Below are positions 1 to 7,127 of a DNA stretch of 7,814 bases, in pieces. Where the stretch lies: positions 1 through 7,814 of the forward strand of contig CASFSH010000151.1 in the NCBI GenBank assembly GCA_949297205.1. Reading direction: 5' to 3'. Position 1 is the stretch's first letter; every line of letters begins with the position of its first letter. Below the pieces are notes generated by a model. That model made no database searches. It was not told the DNA's origin and saw nothing but the letters and a program-made list of their open reading frames with translations. Source of the DNA: an uncultured Bacillota bacterium. GTDB lineage: Bacteria; Bacillota; Clostridia; UBA1381. The position numbers and the translations under genes were made by a program.

Positions 1-750
1 AAAATTATGATCCTCTGATACCGATACGTAATCCTTTCCTATTGCACTGTCATCAAGCCAATATATTACACTATCATCTTTTTCCATTTCTTCCCTCATT
101 TGACGTTTAATTTCCTGTTCCAAAACAGCATAGAAGTTATCATCTTTTGCCATATCTCCCAGCTTTACAATGTCACCTGTCATTTTATTAATATGATAAT
201 ATTTATAATAAGTATTACTGCTTCCTGCCGCCTCAAACACTCTGATTTTCAGTGTAAACCAATTATCAGTATCGGTAACTACATCATAATTAACATAAAC
301 AGCACCGTGTGCATTATCCCCAATTGTTTCTAAATCCTCATAAAATCTGTTTACAAGTGTATTTGTAAGTTCATTAATATCATTATTTATTGTATCAAAT
401 GCTTTATTTCCTCCATTTTCTACTTCCGGCACATTAATATTCATTTCATGATAATCATCGGAATAAAAATAATTTCTTATTGTAACAACTTTAACTATTT
501 TTCCTATAACAGGTATTTGTTCCAAAGCCTGTGCATATGTCGGACTTATATTTGGGAGTAAAAACAAAGTTACAAAAATGAAACATGCTGCAATAGACGC
601 CACTCGAGAAAATTTCCATACTGAATTATAAGATGTTGTTTTTTCAGGCAAACTATCCAGCGTTTCTTCTATTTGAATCTTAATATCCTTTGGAATATCT
701 GTTTTATCTTCCATAGCTTTTCTTTTTAAATAATTATCAAAATCTTTCAT
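1..750 (-). CDS. rsiV: RsiV-type anti-sigma-V factor (lysozyme-receptor family, DUF3298), 3' end outside window
   Basis: The reading frame is open from the ATG at 748-750 to the window edge. It gives 250 residues with no stop, and B. subtilis RsiV is about 285 residues, so roughly 35-45 are missing. Residues 1-45 are a charged cytoplasmic part expected to hold the sigma factor. Residues 47-66 form one membrane segment. An AQA motif at 73-75 follows, then the helix LEQIPVIGKIVKVVTIR (76-92), closely resembling the post-membrane helix of B. subtilis RsiV. The rest is extracellular, with a DUF3298-like domain from about 165. The stretch EKDDSVIYWL (223-232) and the late SEDH (245-248) match RsiV landmarks as I recall them. 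Family knowledge: RsiV binds lysozyme, is then cut by signal peptidase and by the intramembrane protease RasP, and releases SigV. The start overlaps the sigma-factor stop in ATGA (747-750), so translation is probably coupled. Identity is well supported; lysozyme as the ligand is inferred from the family. Confidence 0.92.
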   Translation of the reverse strand, partial: MKDFDNYLKRKAMEDKTDIPKDIKIQIEETLDSLPEKTTSYNSVWKFSRVASIAACFIFVTLFLLPNISPTYAQALEQIPVIGKIVKVVTIRNYFYSDDYHEMNINVPEVENGGNKAFDTINNDINELTNTLVNRFYEDLETIGDNAHGAVYVNYDVVTDTDNWFTLKIRVFEAAGSSNTYYKYYHINKMTGDIVKLGDMAKDDNFYAVLEQEIKRQMREEMEKDDSVIYWLDDSAIGKDYVSVSEDHNF

Positions 751-1235
751 AAATCCCAATCCTCCTTTAATCTTTCCCTTAACATATTTCTTGCACGTGA
801 GAGCTGTTTTTTTACAGAAACAGCATTTGTATTTGTAATTTGCGCTATTTTTGATACAGGGAGATTTTCATAATAAAAAAGCAGAACAACTACACGATAC
901 GGCGGCTTCAAACCTTCTACCGCATTACGCAAATCCAGCTTTGTTGATATTTCGTTTTCTTTTCCGTTATTACCGATGTCCCTCATTTCATCCATCGGTA
1001 TTATCTTGGAATTTTTACGAATCATTTCAACTGCCGTATTATGTATAATACGAAGTATCCATGGTTTAAAGGAATTCTCATTTTTTAAGGTATTCAAATT
1101 TTTATATGCACGATATATTGATTCACTGATAACCTCTCCGGCATCAGATTCATTTCTTACAATAGAAAAAGCCAGATAATACATTGCTCTTTCATGCAAT
1201 CGTATATGTTCACAAAACGTATTTTTATCTATCAA
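747..1235 (-). CDS. sigV: ECF RNA polymerase sigma factor, SigV-like
   Basis: This encodes a 162-residue ECF sigma factor, the usual length for the class. Region 2 spans about residues 7-75 (core-binding and -10 recognition, with FKPWILRIIHNTAVEMIRK at 56-74). A short linker follows. Region 4 spans about 100-156 with the helix-turn-helix PVSKIAQITNTNAVSVKKQL at 126-145. I chose the TTG at 1233-1235 because the complement of 1243-1250 is AAAGGAGG, 7 bases upstream. The next TTG (1239-1241) is only 1 base from that site, and the in-frame ATG further upstream lies deep in the preceding gene and adds residues absent from the family. The TTG start may keep sigma levels low. The stop overlaps the rsiV start by 4 bases, the normal layout for a sigma/anti-sigma pair. 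Assignment to SigV rather than another ECF group rests on the adjacent RsiV homologue. Confidence 0.9.
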   Translation of the reverse strand: MIDKNTFCEHIRLHERAMYYLAFSIVRNESDAGEVISESIYRAYKNLNTLKNENSFKPWILRIIHNTAVEMIRKNSKIIPMDEMRDIGNNGKENEISTKLDLRNAVEGLKPPYRVVVLLFYYENLPVSKIAQITNTNAVSVKKQLSRARNMLRERLKEDWDL

Positions 1236-1237
1236 AA

Positions 1238-2086
1238 TCAACCCTCCTTTAACAATGAAACTGTTTGATTTACAATCCATTCACCCCATTGGGTATAATA
1301 TTTTGCATAAAGATGTGCATTATCTTCCGATTTATCAGCAGATAAATTACCGTTTTCATCATCAAAAACAGGATTTACATCAATATAAAAAATGTTTTCC
1401 CCATTTGCAAGCTCAGATAATTTTGTATTCAGTTCATTAATTGCTTTATTATTCATTGTCTTGTTATTGTCCGAACGACTTTTTGTTACATGCAGATTTG
1501 CTTGTATAAGAATAATTGCACTTGGCTGTTTTTCCTGAATATTCTTAATCAATTCATCATATTTTGCTGCAGTTTTTTCAAATTTATAACCTATTTCATT
1601 AATACCAAGCATTATGTATATTTTACCATATTTTTTATTGTTCAGCAACTCTGTTAACGTGACTTTGCCTACATCCTGAACAGAAACCGACTTTTTATAA
1701 ATATTATATACACTCATACCAATATCCGCAAAATAATCAGCACCTTTTATACCTGAATATTCACAAAGTCCAACGGTTCTTGAATCTCCGATAAATAATG
1801 CATCAGACATTGAGAATACAGAATCCTCAGCCGTCTGCGTTTTGTTTTTATTCGAATCAGCCGAAGGTTTTAAAAGTTCTGCATCCAAATCGTCAGTGTT
1901 TTCTGTTTTTGCAGTATCTTCAATTAATTGCTGTTCTTGCGTAACAGTATCACTTTGTATTGTATTACTGCTTTTCTCGGTATCTGCATCAACAGAAGCG
2001 GATTTTTGTCCGAAGAACATAAAAAAGGTAGCACCGGCAAATAAAGCAATCATGGATAACAGTGTAATAAAATTTGTTTTTTTCAT
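1238..2086 (-). CDS. Membrane-anchored SGNH/GDSL-family hydrolase or O-acetyltransferase
   Basis: The protein has 282 residues. Residues 5-26 form an N-terminal membrane anchor. A low-complexity acidic Ser/Thr/Asn-rich linker (about 27-90) should place the catalytic domain outside the membrane. The SGNH blocks are visible: FIGDSRTVG (block I, Ser102), the glycine of ADIGMSV (Gly123), MLGINEIG (block III, Asn163) and EDNAHLY (block V, Asp255 and His258). These supply the expected Ser-His-Asp triad. SGNH proteins paired with an MBOAT commonly transfer acetyl groups to cell-wall or exopolysaccharide sugars (PatA/PatB, AlgI/AlgJ/AlgX) or remove them. Because the MBOAT gene lies immediately upstream (12-base gap), a PatB-like or OatA-C-domain-like acetyl transfer role is the best inference; an esterase remains possible. 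The ATG at 2084-2086 follows a GAGG site 8 bases away. The exact substrate cannot be read from the sequence. Confidence 0.85.
   Translation of the reverse strand: MKKTNFITLLSMIALFAGATFFMFFGQKSASVDADTEKSSNTIQSDTVTQEQQLIEDTAKTENTDDLDAELLKPSADSNKNKTQTAEDSVFSMSDALFIGDSRTVGLCEYSGIKGADYFADIGMSVYNIYKKSVSVQDVGKVTLTELLNNKKYGKIYIMLGINEIGYKFEKTAAKYDELIKNIQEKQPSAIILIQANLHVTKSRSDNNKTMNNKAINELNTKLSELANGENIFYIDVNPVFDDENGNLSADKSEDNAHLYAKYYTQWGEWIVNQTVSLLKEG
1243..1250 (-). promoter_or_regulatory. Ribosome binding site that decides the sigV TTG start
   Basis: The complement reads AAAGGAGG, a near-perfect Shine-Dalgarno site. It lies inside the last sense codons of the SGNH gene (its stop is 1238-1240). It is 7 bases from the TTG at 1233-1235, which supports that codon as the sigma-factor start and suggests that translation is coupled to the gene upstream. 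Confidence 0.75.
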
Positions 2087-2098
2087 TGTCTTTACCTC

Positions 2099-3493
2099 TC
2101 AAAATCTAAAATATAGAAATGGGTCATCTAAACCTTTATACATACAATAAACACATGCTATAAATATTACAGCAAGTAACAGCAATAAAACTTTCCGGTT
2201 CTTTATATTTTTTATAATCCGATACGGCAGTGTGGTTGAAAATAATATTCCGACTATAAAAAACGGATAATATAATTTTATGTATTTTAAATAATCATAT
2301 CTGAAAATCGACCATATCCCCTGACCGAAAAAAGGGAAAAGGCGAGTATAAAATATTTTAATTTGTTCTAAATCATCTATTGCAAATATCGCCCAAGTCA
2401 ACGGAAGAAGTATAATCATATATATATGACCGATAACAGGAAAGTTATGCAGAAATTTCCCTATAAAGAACTTTTCAATTATTATAATTATGAACAGCAC
2501 CATTCCCCATAGTATAAAATTATACCCTGCGCCATGCCAAATTCCTGTCAACAGCCATACGACAAGTAAATTTCTAACGGTTGCAGCCGTTCCGTCTCTG
2601 TTTCCGCCCAGAGGAATATATACATATTCTTTAAACCAGGAACCAAGTGTAATGTGCCATCTTCTCCAAAACTCCGTCATAGAACAGCTTAAATACGGAT
2701 GATCAAAATTTTTCGGAAGAATGAATCCAAGCATTTTTCCCAGTCCCACAGCCATAAGAGAATATCCGAAAAAATCAAAGTATATTTGAAATGAATATGC
2801 CGCTATTCCCATCCATGCGAGGGGCGTCGATACACTCTCAAATCCTATTGCACAAACCTGGGCCCATAATTTCCCGATAGGATTTGCAATCAGCACCTTT
2901 AACCCCAACCCGAATATAAATGTACCTATTCCGTTTAATACGGTATTTATGTTAATTTTTCTGTTATGCAGCTCATTTTTCACCTGATCGTATGTGACGA
3001 TCGGGCCTGCAATAAGCTGCTCAAACATTGATATATACACAGCATATTTTATCAGACTTTTTTCTGCTTTTTCTTTACCCCTATAAACATCTGCAATATA
3101 AGATATACCTTGAAAAGTATAAAATGATATCCCTATTGGCAGCAGAATATTAATATTTGTATTAAAACTTGGTATGAATTGAATAATTTCGCCTATTATA
3201 AATCCCAAATACTTAAACGAACAAAGATAAACCAAATGTAAAACAATTCCTACAATTAAATATATCTTTTTTTGCTTTGTATTCTTTTCAATAAGCAGTC
3301 CTATTATAAAATCCATAATAATACTTATTAAAAACAATATAAGATCTTCAGGATTATTTATTATGCCAATAAAATAAAAACACAGACTTCCTATAAGCAA
3401 TACCATATTTTTTATACGCCCAGGCACAATATAGTAGCATCCGAAAAATATGGGCATAAAAATGAAGATAAATTTCAAGCTGCTGAATACCAT
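2099..3493 (-). CDS. MBOAT-family membrane O-acyltransferase (AlgI/PatA/DltB-like)
   Basis: This is a 464-residue polytopic membrane protein, typical in length for the AlgI/DltB branch of MBOAT. About ten or more hydrophobic segments run through it. The family signature MTEFWRRWHITLGSWFKEY is at 272-290, followed by VYIPLGGNRDG. The invariant membrane-embedded histidine is in LLTGIWHGAGYNFILWG (His320). YSFQIYFDFFGYSLMAVGLGKMLG (about 234-257) is also characteristic. Family knowledge: these proteins pass acyl groups, usually acetyl from acetyl-CoA, across the membrane to an exported partner. The following gene encodes such a partner. The ATG at 3491-3493 is chosen; it is preceded by GGTGGT (complement of 3501-3506) 7 bases upstream. 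An in-frame TTG directly before it would add one residue. As first gene of the operon it should be controlled by the ECF-like promoter at 3526-3554. The sugar that receives the acyl group is unknown; peptidoglycan is favoured by the SigV/RsiV context. Confidence 0.92.
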   Translation of the reverse strand: MVFSSLKFIFIFMPIFFGCYYIVPGRIKNMVLLIGSLCFYFIGIINNPEDLILFLISIIMDFIIGLLIEKNTKQKKIYLIVGIVLHLVYLCSFKYLGFIIGEIIQFIPSFNTNINILLPIGISFYTFQGISYIADVYRGKEKAEKSLIKYAVYISMFEQLIAGPIVTYDQVKNELHNRKININTVLNGIGTFIFGLGLKVLIANPIGKLWAQVCAIGFESVSTPLAWMGIAAYSFQIYFDFFGYSLMAVGLGKMLGFILPKNFDHPYLSCSMTEFWRRWHITLGSWFKEYVYIPLGGNRDGTAATVRNLLVVWLLTGIWHGAGYNFILWGMVLFIIIIIEKFFIGKFLHNFPVIGHIYMIILLPLTWAIFAIDDLEQIKIFYTRLFPFFGQGIWSIFRYDYLKYIKLYYPFFIVGILFSTTLPYRIIKNIKNRKVLLLLLAVIFIACVYCMYKGLDDPFLYFRF

Positions 3494-3525
3494 CAATCAC
3501 ACCACCGTTTTGCTGTTCTGATATA

Positions 3526-3554
3526 TAGATGCATATGATACACAAAAGGTGACA
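3526..3554 (-). promoter_or_regulatory. Candidate ECF (SigV-type) promoter of the acetylation-sigV-rsiV operon
   Basis: On the minus strand the -35-like element TGTCACCTTTT occupies 3554-3544 (core 3549-3554). The -10-like element CATCTA is at 3526-3531. The 17-base spacer is right for an ECF promoter. An AC-containing -35 followed by a T-run and a CGTC-like -10 is the general ECF pattern; here the -10 has CATC in place of CGTC. The start point would be near 3519, leaving a leader of about 25 bases before the MBOAT ATG. No convincing sigma-A -10 is placed at the right distance from this -35. Autoregulation by SigV is inferred. Confidence 0.5.
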
Positions 3555-3609
3555 ATTTTTTTATTTTTTTCTTTGCCTTATAATTTTGATAAATTATAAT
3601 AATATTTTC

Positions 3610-3641
3610 AAAAAAAATCGCCCACAAATTGTGAGCAATTT
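3610..3641 (-). terminator. Intrinsic terminator of the eis-like/GH89 operon
   Basis: On the minus strand GCTCACA (3636-3630) pairs with TGTGGGC (3626-3620) around an ATT loop, with one G-U pair. The stem extends outward through AAATT (3641-3637) and GATTT (3619-3615) to about 12 pairs. A run of eight T follows (3617-3610). It lies 37 bases beyond the GH89 stop codon and before the next promoter, so it separates the two operons. Confidence 0.85.
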
Positions 3642-3677
3642 CCCATGTTATTGTTTCTCAACAAACATTTATATTTA

Positions 3678-5759
3678 TTAGATTTGATACTTTGAAAGAA
3701 TATTTTTTATTAATCCGTTACTGAAATTACCGTGTTTTATATTTCCCTGTCTGCGTTCCCATGAAGCTTCCCATTTTGCAAGTTCAATTCTGAATTCATC
3801 TGCCGACCAGTCTATTTTATTCTGGAATATTTTATAATTATCTTCGCAGTAATTCGGATTTTCACGCAACATATCAAAAAATTTCTGCCATCTCACAGCA
3901 TAATAATCAAGAACCAACCCGGACCATTCTTTCCATGCATAATCAAACAGCCAACAATCAATTTCATTTCCCCAAATTGTAATCTGCATTCTTGCATTAT
4001 ACTCATACAATGCTTTTTCTTCATCATTCTCTCCAAAAGAACGTGCATTGTCAATCCATGTTTGGAGTCTCCATGCTTTTATGCCGTCAAGAAGTGAATC
4101 AAAATCCTCAAGCAGTTCCATAAACAGATCTGCTTTTTTATTAAATTCATCAAAATCTTTAATTTTGAATGCCGCCATACATTCCTTATATATTTTATGT
4201 GCATGATTTGCCATCATTTGTCTTGCAATATCAAGCTTATCATAAAAAAATCCGTCGGTTTTTATATCTTTGCTTTCATATAAGGTCAATATCTCAGCCA
4301 AAAGCCTGTTATCATAATATTCATCATTGAAAACGTCAAAAGGGCCTGTTGAAGTTGCGTCAAGACACGGTCTTGTACACACAATTTCCGCACTTTTTAA
4401 TACATCATCCGTTCCATCAGCATAAACAGCTTTTGCTATTTTCTTTAATGCGGCTATAACTTCACTGTCATCGGTTTTATATCTTCTTTTACAGTATTCT
4501 TCAATCCATTTGTCAAGATTAATCTTTTCGCTTGATGTTATTACATCAAACACCAAATCATAATACATGGGATTTTGTCCTATACCCTCCATAAAAACGC
4601 CGCTTCCGCAGATATTCGGAAAATCCTTTTGTATCGTTTTGAATTTGTTTGACGCCATTAATTTCAGGTCACCCTTCATTGTCATTCTTGCACCGAAATT
4701 ATGAAGTGTACCCGTGAGAAAACTGTATCCCCAAAATCCGTCATGATTTTTATGACCGTTTCCTGCCAGGTCAAGAATTATCAATCTGTCCTTTGGAATT
4801 GCCGTAACAATCCCTTTCCTTACAGACCAACCCTGCATAATCCATGTATAGTTTTTATCAAATTCTTCAAACATATCCGCAATGGTTCTTCCCACATCAT
4901 TAAGATATTCCTCTCCTTCAACGGGAGGTTTGCTTTCATGAAAGGGATCAGCCGCATAATATCCGTATGTACCAAACAGTTTTTGCTGATTTTTTAAAAA
5001 TATCATTCCCATTTTTTTAAACAAAGGATCTTTTGGATTTATCTCTGCAGTAACACCGATATTATTCCATGATTCTTTTACCAATATGTCTGCCTGCGGA
5101 TATTTTTTCTTCATAAGCGTTGGAACAAAACCCGAAAATCCCTGCTGTATCGGATGCATTCCCAAAGAAACCTCACGGTCAATTATTCTTTTGCCGAGTT
5201 CTATATGCTTTTTAATCCAGGACATTGGAAGCGGACCCGAAAAACATTCAATGTTTCCCATAAGCTGCCATGCCAGAAATGCAGGACCTACCAGAAAATC
5301 TCTTGCCTCTTCGTCGGTAAATCCCATTTCCAGAAGCGTTTCGTACCAGACTCCTTCCGTACCTGTAACCGCAAGGGGGAGATTTATACCGTTCATTGCC
5401 ATAACGTCTATTTCAAGTTCCCAGCGTTCCCAATCCCACCATGCACAGCTGTAAGAATGTGTACAGTAATTCATGTACGATCTGTATTTTTGTTCAATAA
5501 TTCTTTTTTTATATTCAGGTTTTATAAGTTTATCAAATTTCAAATCCGAACCGCACCATGAAAAATTAAGATTCAGAATATGCTTTACGTAATATCCAAA
5601 TGCCATACACAAACTGTTTACCGTAGAACCGCGTATTAAAATTTTATCATCCACAGTATCAATTTCATAGTATTCCACGTCATCCTCTTTCAGTTCCACA
5701 ACAAAATTTTCTCCATACGTCGGGAGTATTCTTTCAATTAAATCATAAACCGCTTTCAT
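3678..5759 (-). CDS. GH89 family alpha-N-acetylglucosaminidase, predicted cytoplasmic
   Basis: This 693-residue protein removes terminal alpha-linked N-acetylglucosamine and resembles human NAGLU and clostridial GH89 enzymes along most of its length. The N-terminal alpha/beta part is about 1-80, the barrel about 85-400 and the helical C-terminal domain about 410-693. Signature segments include WWDWERWELEIDVMAMNGIN (107-126) and GTEGVWYE (133-140). YYAADPFHES (267-276) carries Glu275, and FMEGIGQN (389-396) carries Glu391. By alignment to NAGLU these should be the acid/base and nucleophile glutamates. There is no signal peptide or membrane segment, unlike secreted mucin-degrading GH89 enzymes, so the substrate is probably intracellular or imported. 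The ATG at 5757-5759 is preceded by GGGGGAAAGAG, and the gap to the upstream gene is 18 bases, so they are co-transcribed. Family assignment is firm; the natural glycan is unknown. Confidence 0.93.
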   Translation of the reverse strand: MKAVYDLIERILPTYGENFVVELKEDDVEYYEIDTVDDKILIRGSTVNSLCMAFGYYVKHILNLNFSWCGSDLKFDKLIKPEYKKRIIEQKYRSYMNYCTHSYSCAWWDWERWELEIDVMAMNGINLPLAVTGTEGVWYETLLEMGFTDEEARDFLVGPAFLAWQLMGNIECFSGPLPMSWIKKHIELGKRIIDREVSLGMHPIQQGFSGFVPTLMKKKYPQADILVKESWNNIGVTAEINPKDPLFKKMGMIFLKNQQKLFGTYGYYAADPFHESKPPVEGEEYLNDVGRTIADMFEEFDKNYTWIMQGWSVRKGIVTAIPKDRLIILDLAGNGHKNHDGFWGYSFLTGTLHNFGARMTMKGDLKLMASNKFKTIQKDFPNICGSGVFMEGIGQNPMYYDLVFDVITSSEKINLDKWIEEYCKRRYKTDDSEVIAALKKIAKAVYADGTDDVLKSAEIVCTRPCLDATSTGPFDVFNDEYYDNRLLAEILTLYESKDIKTDGFFYDKLDIARQMMANHAHKIYKECMAAFKIKDFDEFNKKADLFMELLEDFDSLLDGIKAWRLQTWIDNARSFGENDEEKALYEYNARMQITIWGNEIDCWLFDYAWKEWSGLVLDYYAVRWQKFFDMLRENPNYCEDNYKIFQNKIDWSADEFRIELAKWEASWERRQGNIKHGNFSNGLIKNILSKYQI

Positions 5760-5777
5760 TCTCTTTCCCCCAAAATT

Positions 5778-6995
5778 TTAAAAATGTTCTTCTATATAGC
5801 AGCACTTTTTATAAAATACTTTTTTTAATTCTTCTTCGTTACCAAATATTTTTAAATTTGCAAAGATTCCTGCCCTGTCCAATTCACACCGTCCCATAAT
5901 CAACGAGGAAAAGGCATTTATATCCATTTCAATGTCCGCATTTTCTCCTCTGCTTACTGTGTTTTTATCTCCGAATTGAAGCGTGTATATACCGTTGTTC
6001 CATGGGCAATACTCATCATTCACAATTTTTATTCCGACACTGCCGCATCCTTTGCATTTTGCTCTTTTTAATACCTCTGCCACATCAACAACTCTTGTTG
6101 TACCGTCAATTATTGTGCTTATATCGACATTTCGTTTTCCCCAGCCACCCAGTATTTCTATTGCGGCGGAAAGATCAATGTCACAGGGAAGCTTTATATA
6201 AACTCTATCCCCATACGGTCTTTGAGTTACAAAATAGGATAATACGCCCTTTAATCCCTCAAACGAAGAAAACCACAGTGTACGCACCGAAAAATCCTGA
6301 GGGTGCGTCTGATTTTCGTTAATACTGTATAACATAAAAGCGTCTGCACAGTCCTTTGTATAATGTACATAGCTGAATGTTTTTGTAACATACGGTCTTA
6401 TATTTTTGAAAAAATCATCCCACCGTTTACTGTCTTTTACAATTGCCATATTATAATTTGATGAAAATTTTTCATATATTTCCTTTATTTCTTTTTTCAT
6501 CTTTTCCGAACCGTCATAAAAAACATTTTTGCCCATGTACTCCGGTATATATTCTATGGGAATAGACCATTGACAATGATTGCAGGAAACATCATACCCA
6601 TACTGCCTGTAATAGTTTGCATTAAAGGGATATAAATGCGATATATACTGTTCATTTTCACGCATAACTTTAAATAACTCTTTAAAAATCGCCTTAATTG
6701 CACCTTTTATTCGTGAGGCCCGCGAAGAAACAACACTTCCTATTCCTGCCATTTTCATGACTTTTCCGTCAAAATTTATCTCATAAGGATGTAATTCCAT
6801 TCCCGCAAAAAGATTGCCGTCTTCAAAAGCACCCATCCTTATAAAGCCCTCTTTTCTCTTATTATCCGCTTCTATAAGCTTTTTTTCGTATTCTTCTCTG
6901 TTTTCAAAACCCTCATCAGCATATCTGAAAAGTTCACAACATATTTCTTTAAATCTAAGCGTTTCTTTTCCATAAAATTCTTTTATTTCGTACAT
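5778..6995 (-). CDS. Eis-like GNAT N-acetyltransferase with SCP2-like C-terminal domain
   Basis: The protein has 405 residues, close to the roughly 400 of mycobacterial Eis. The first GNAT domain contains the acetyl-CoA-binding segment GIGSVVSSRASRIKGAIKAI (84-103; the R..G turn is degenerate relative to RxxGxG/A). It is followed by HLYPFNANYYRQYGYDVS (120-137), the Eis-type tyrosine motif; Tyr129 aligns best with the catalytic tyrosine as I recall it. A second degenerate GNAT lobe follows. The last 110 or so residues fit the SCP2-like domain. The chain ends in Phe, as in Mycobacterium tuberculosis Eis, whose terminal carboxylate takes part in catalysis. Eis proteins acetylate amines of aminoglycosides, lysines and polyamines. 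The start is the ATG at 6993-6995, preceded by GGAGGG (7001-7006); a longer frame upstream lacks such a site. The GH89 gene follows 18 bases after its stop. Substrate unknown. Confidence 0.85.
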   Translation of the reverse strand: MYEIKEFYGKETLRFKEICCELFRYADEGFENREEYEKKLIEADNKRKEGFIRMGAFEDGNLFAGMELHPYEINFDGKVMKMAGIGSVVSSRASRIKGAIKAIFKELFKVMRENEQYISHLYPFNANYYRQYGYDVSCNHCQWSIPIEYIPEYMGKNVFYDGSEKMKKEIKEIYEKFSSNYNMAIVKDSKRWDDFFKNIRPYVTKTFSYVHYTKDCADAFMLYSINENQTHPQDFSVRTLWFSSFEGLKGVLSYFVTQRPYGDRVYIKLPCDIDLSAAIEILGGWGKRNVDISTIIDGTTRVVDVAEVLKRAKCKGCGSVGIKIVNDEYCPWNNGIYTLQFGDKNTVSRGENADIEMDINAFSSLIMGRCELDRAGIFANLKIFGNEEELKKVFYKKCCYIEEHF

Positions 6996-7000
6996 TGTTT

Positions 7001-7006
7001 CCCTCC
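7001..7006 (-). promoter_or_regulatory. Ribosome binding site of the Eis-like gene
   Basis: The complement reads GGAGGG, 5 bases before the ATG at 6993-6995. It favours this ATG over an in-frame upstream codon that would add 16 residues not typical of the family. Confidence 0.75.
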
Positions 7007-7096
7007 GTTTATAAAATATTTTCTTATAAAAACACAAGTACATATTATAAAATTATTATACTTATTCTTAATCAAATCAGTAATTAACCATTGCTT

Positions 7097-7120
7097 TTGT
7101 AGTAAAATTTTTCTATACAA
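7097..7120 (-). promoter_or_regulatory. Operator-like imperfect dyad at the start of the eis-like/GH89 transcript
   Basis: The 24-base stretch has outer arms TTGTA and TACAA that are exact inverse complements, and inner A-run and T-run arms that also pair, with a mismatched segment between. Eight of twelve symmetric positions match. It sits from about +1 onward relative to the promoter at 7128-7156, a usual place for a repressor site. The 9-mer TTTGTAGTA overlapping it (7096-7104, plus strand) recurs at 7228-7236. No regulator gene is in the window. It could be chance in AT-rich DNA. Confidence 0.3.
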
Positions 7121-7127
7121 CGTAACC

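Noticed and set aside
100..333. Plus-strand 77-codon open frame
   Set aside because: It lies opposite the coding frame of rsiV, has no ribosome binding site and no recognisable domain; it is a shadow of an AT-rich gene.
3354..3545. Minus-strand 63-codon frame overlapping the start of the MBOAT gene
   Set aside because: It runs out of frame through the MBOAT coding sequence and across the promoter, with no domain resemblance.
5086..5561. Two overlapping plus-strand frames of 122 and 135 codons
   Set aside because: Both are antisense to the conserved catalytic domain of the GH89 gene and resemble no family; they arise from its codon use.
5983..6322. Plus-strand frames of 72 and 106 codons
   Set aside because: They are antisense to the Eis-like gene, lack a plausible start context and show low-complexity translations.
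6996..7121. Possible riboswitch or RNA leader in the 125-base leader of the Eis-like gene
   Set aside because: The leader is very AT-rich with no stable multi-stem structure or anti-terminator that I can recognise.
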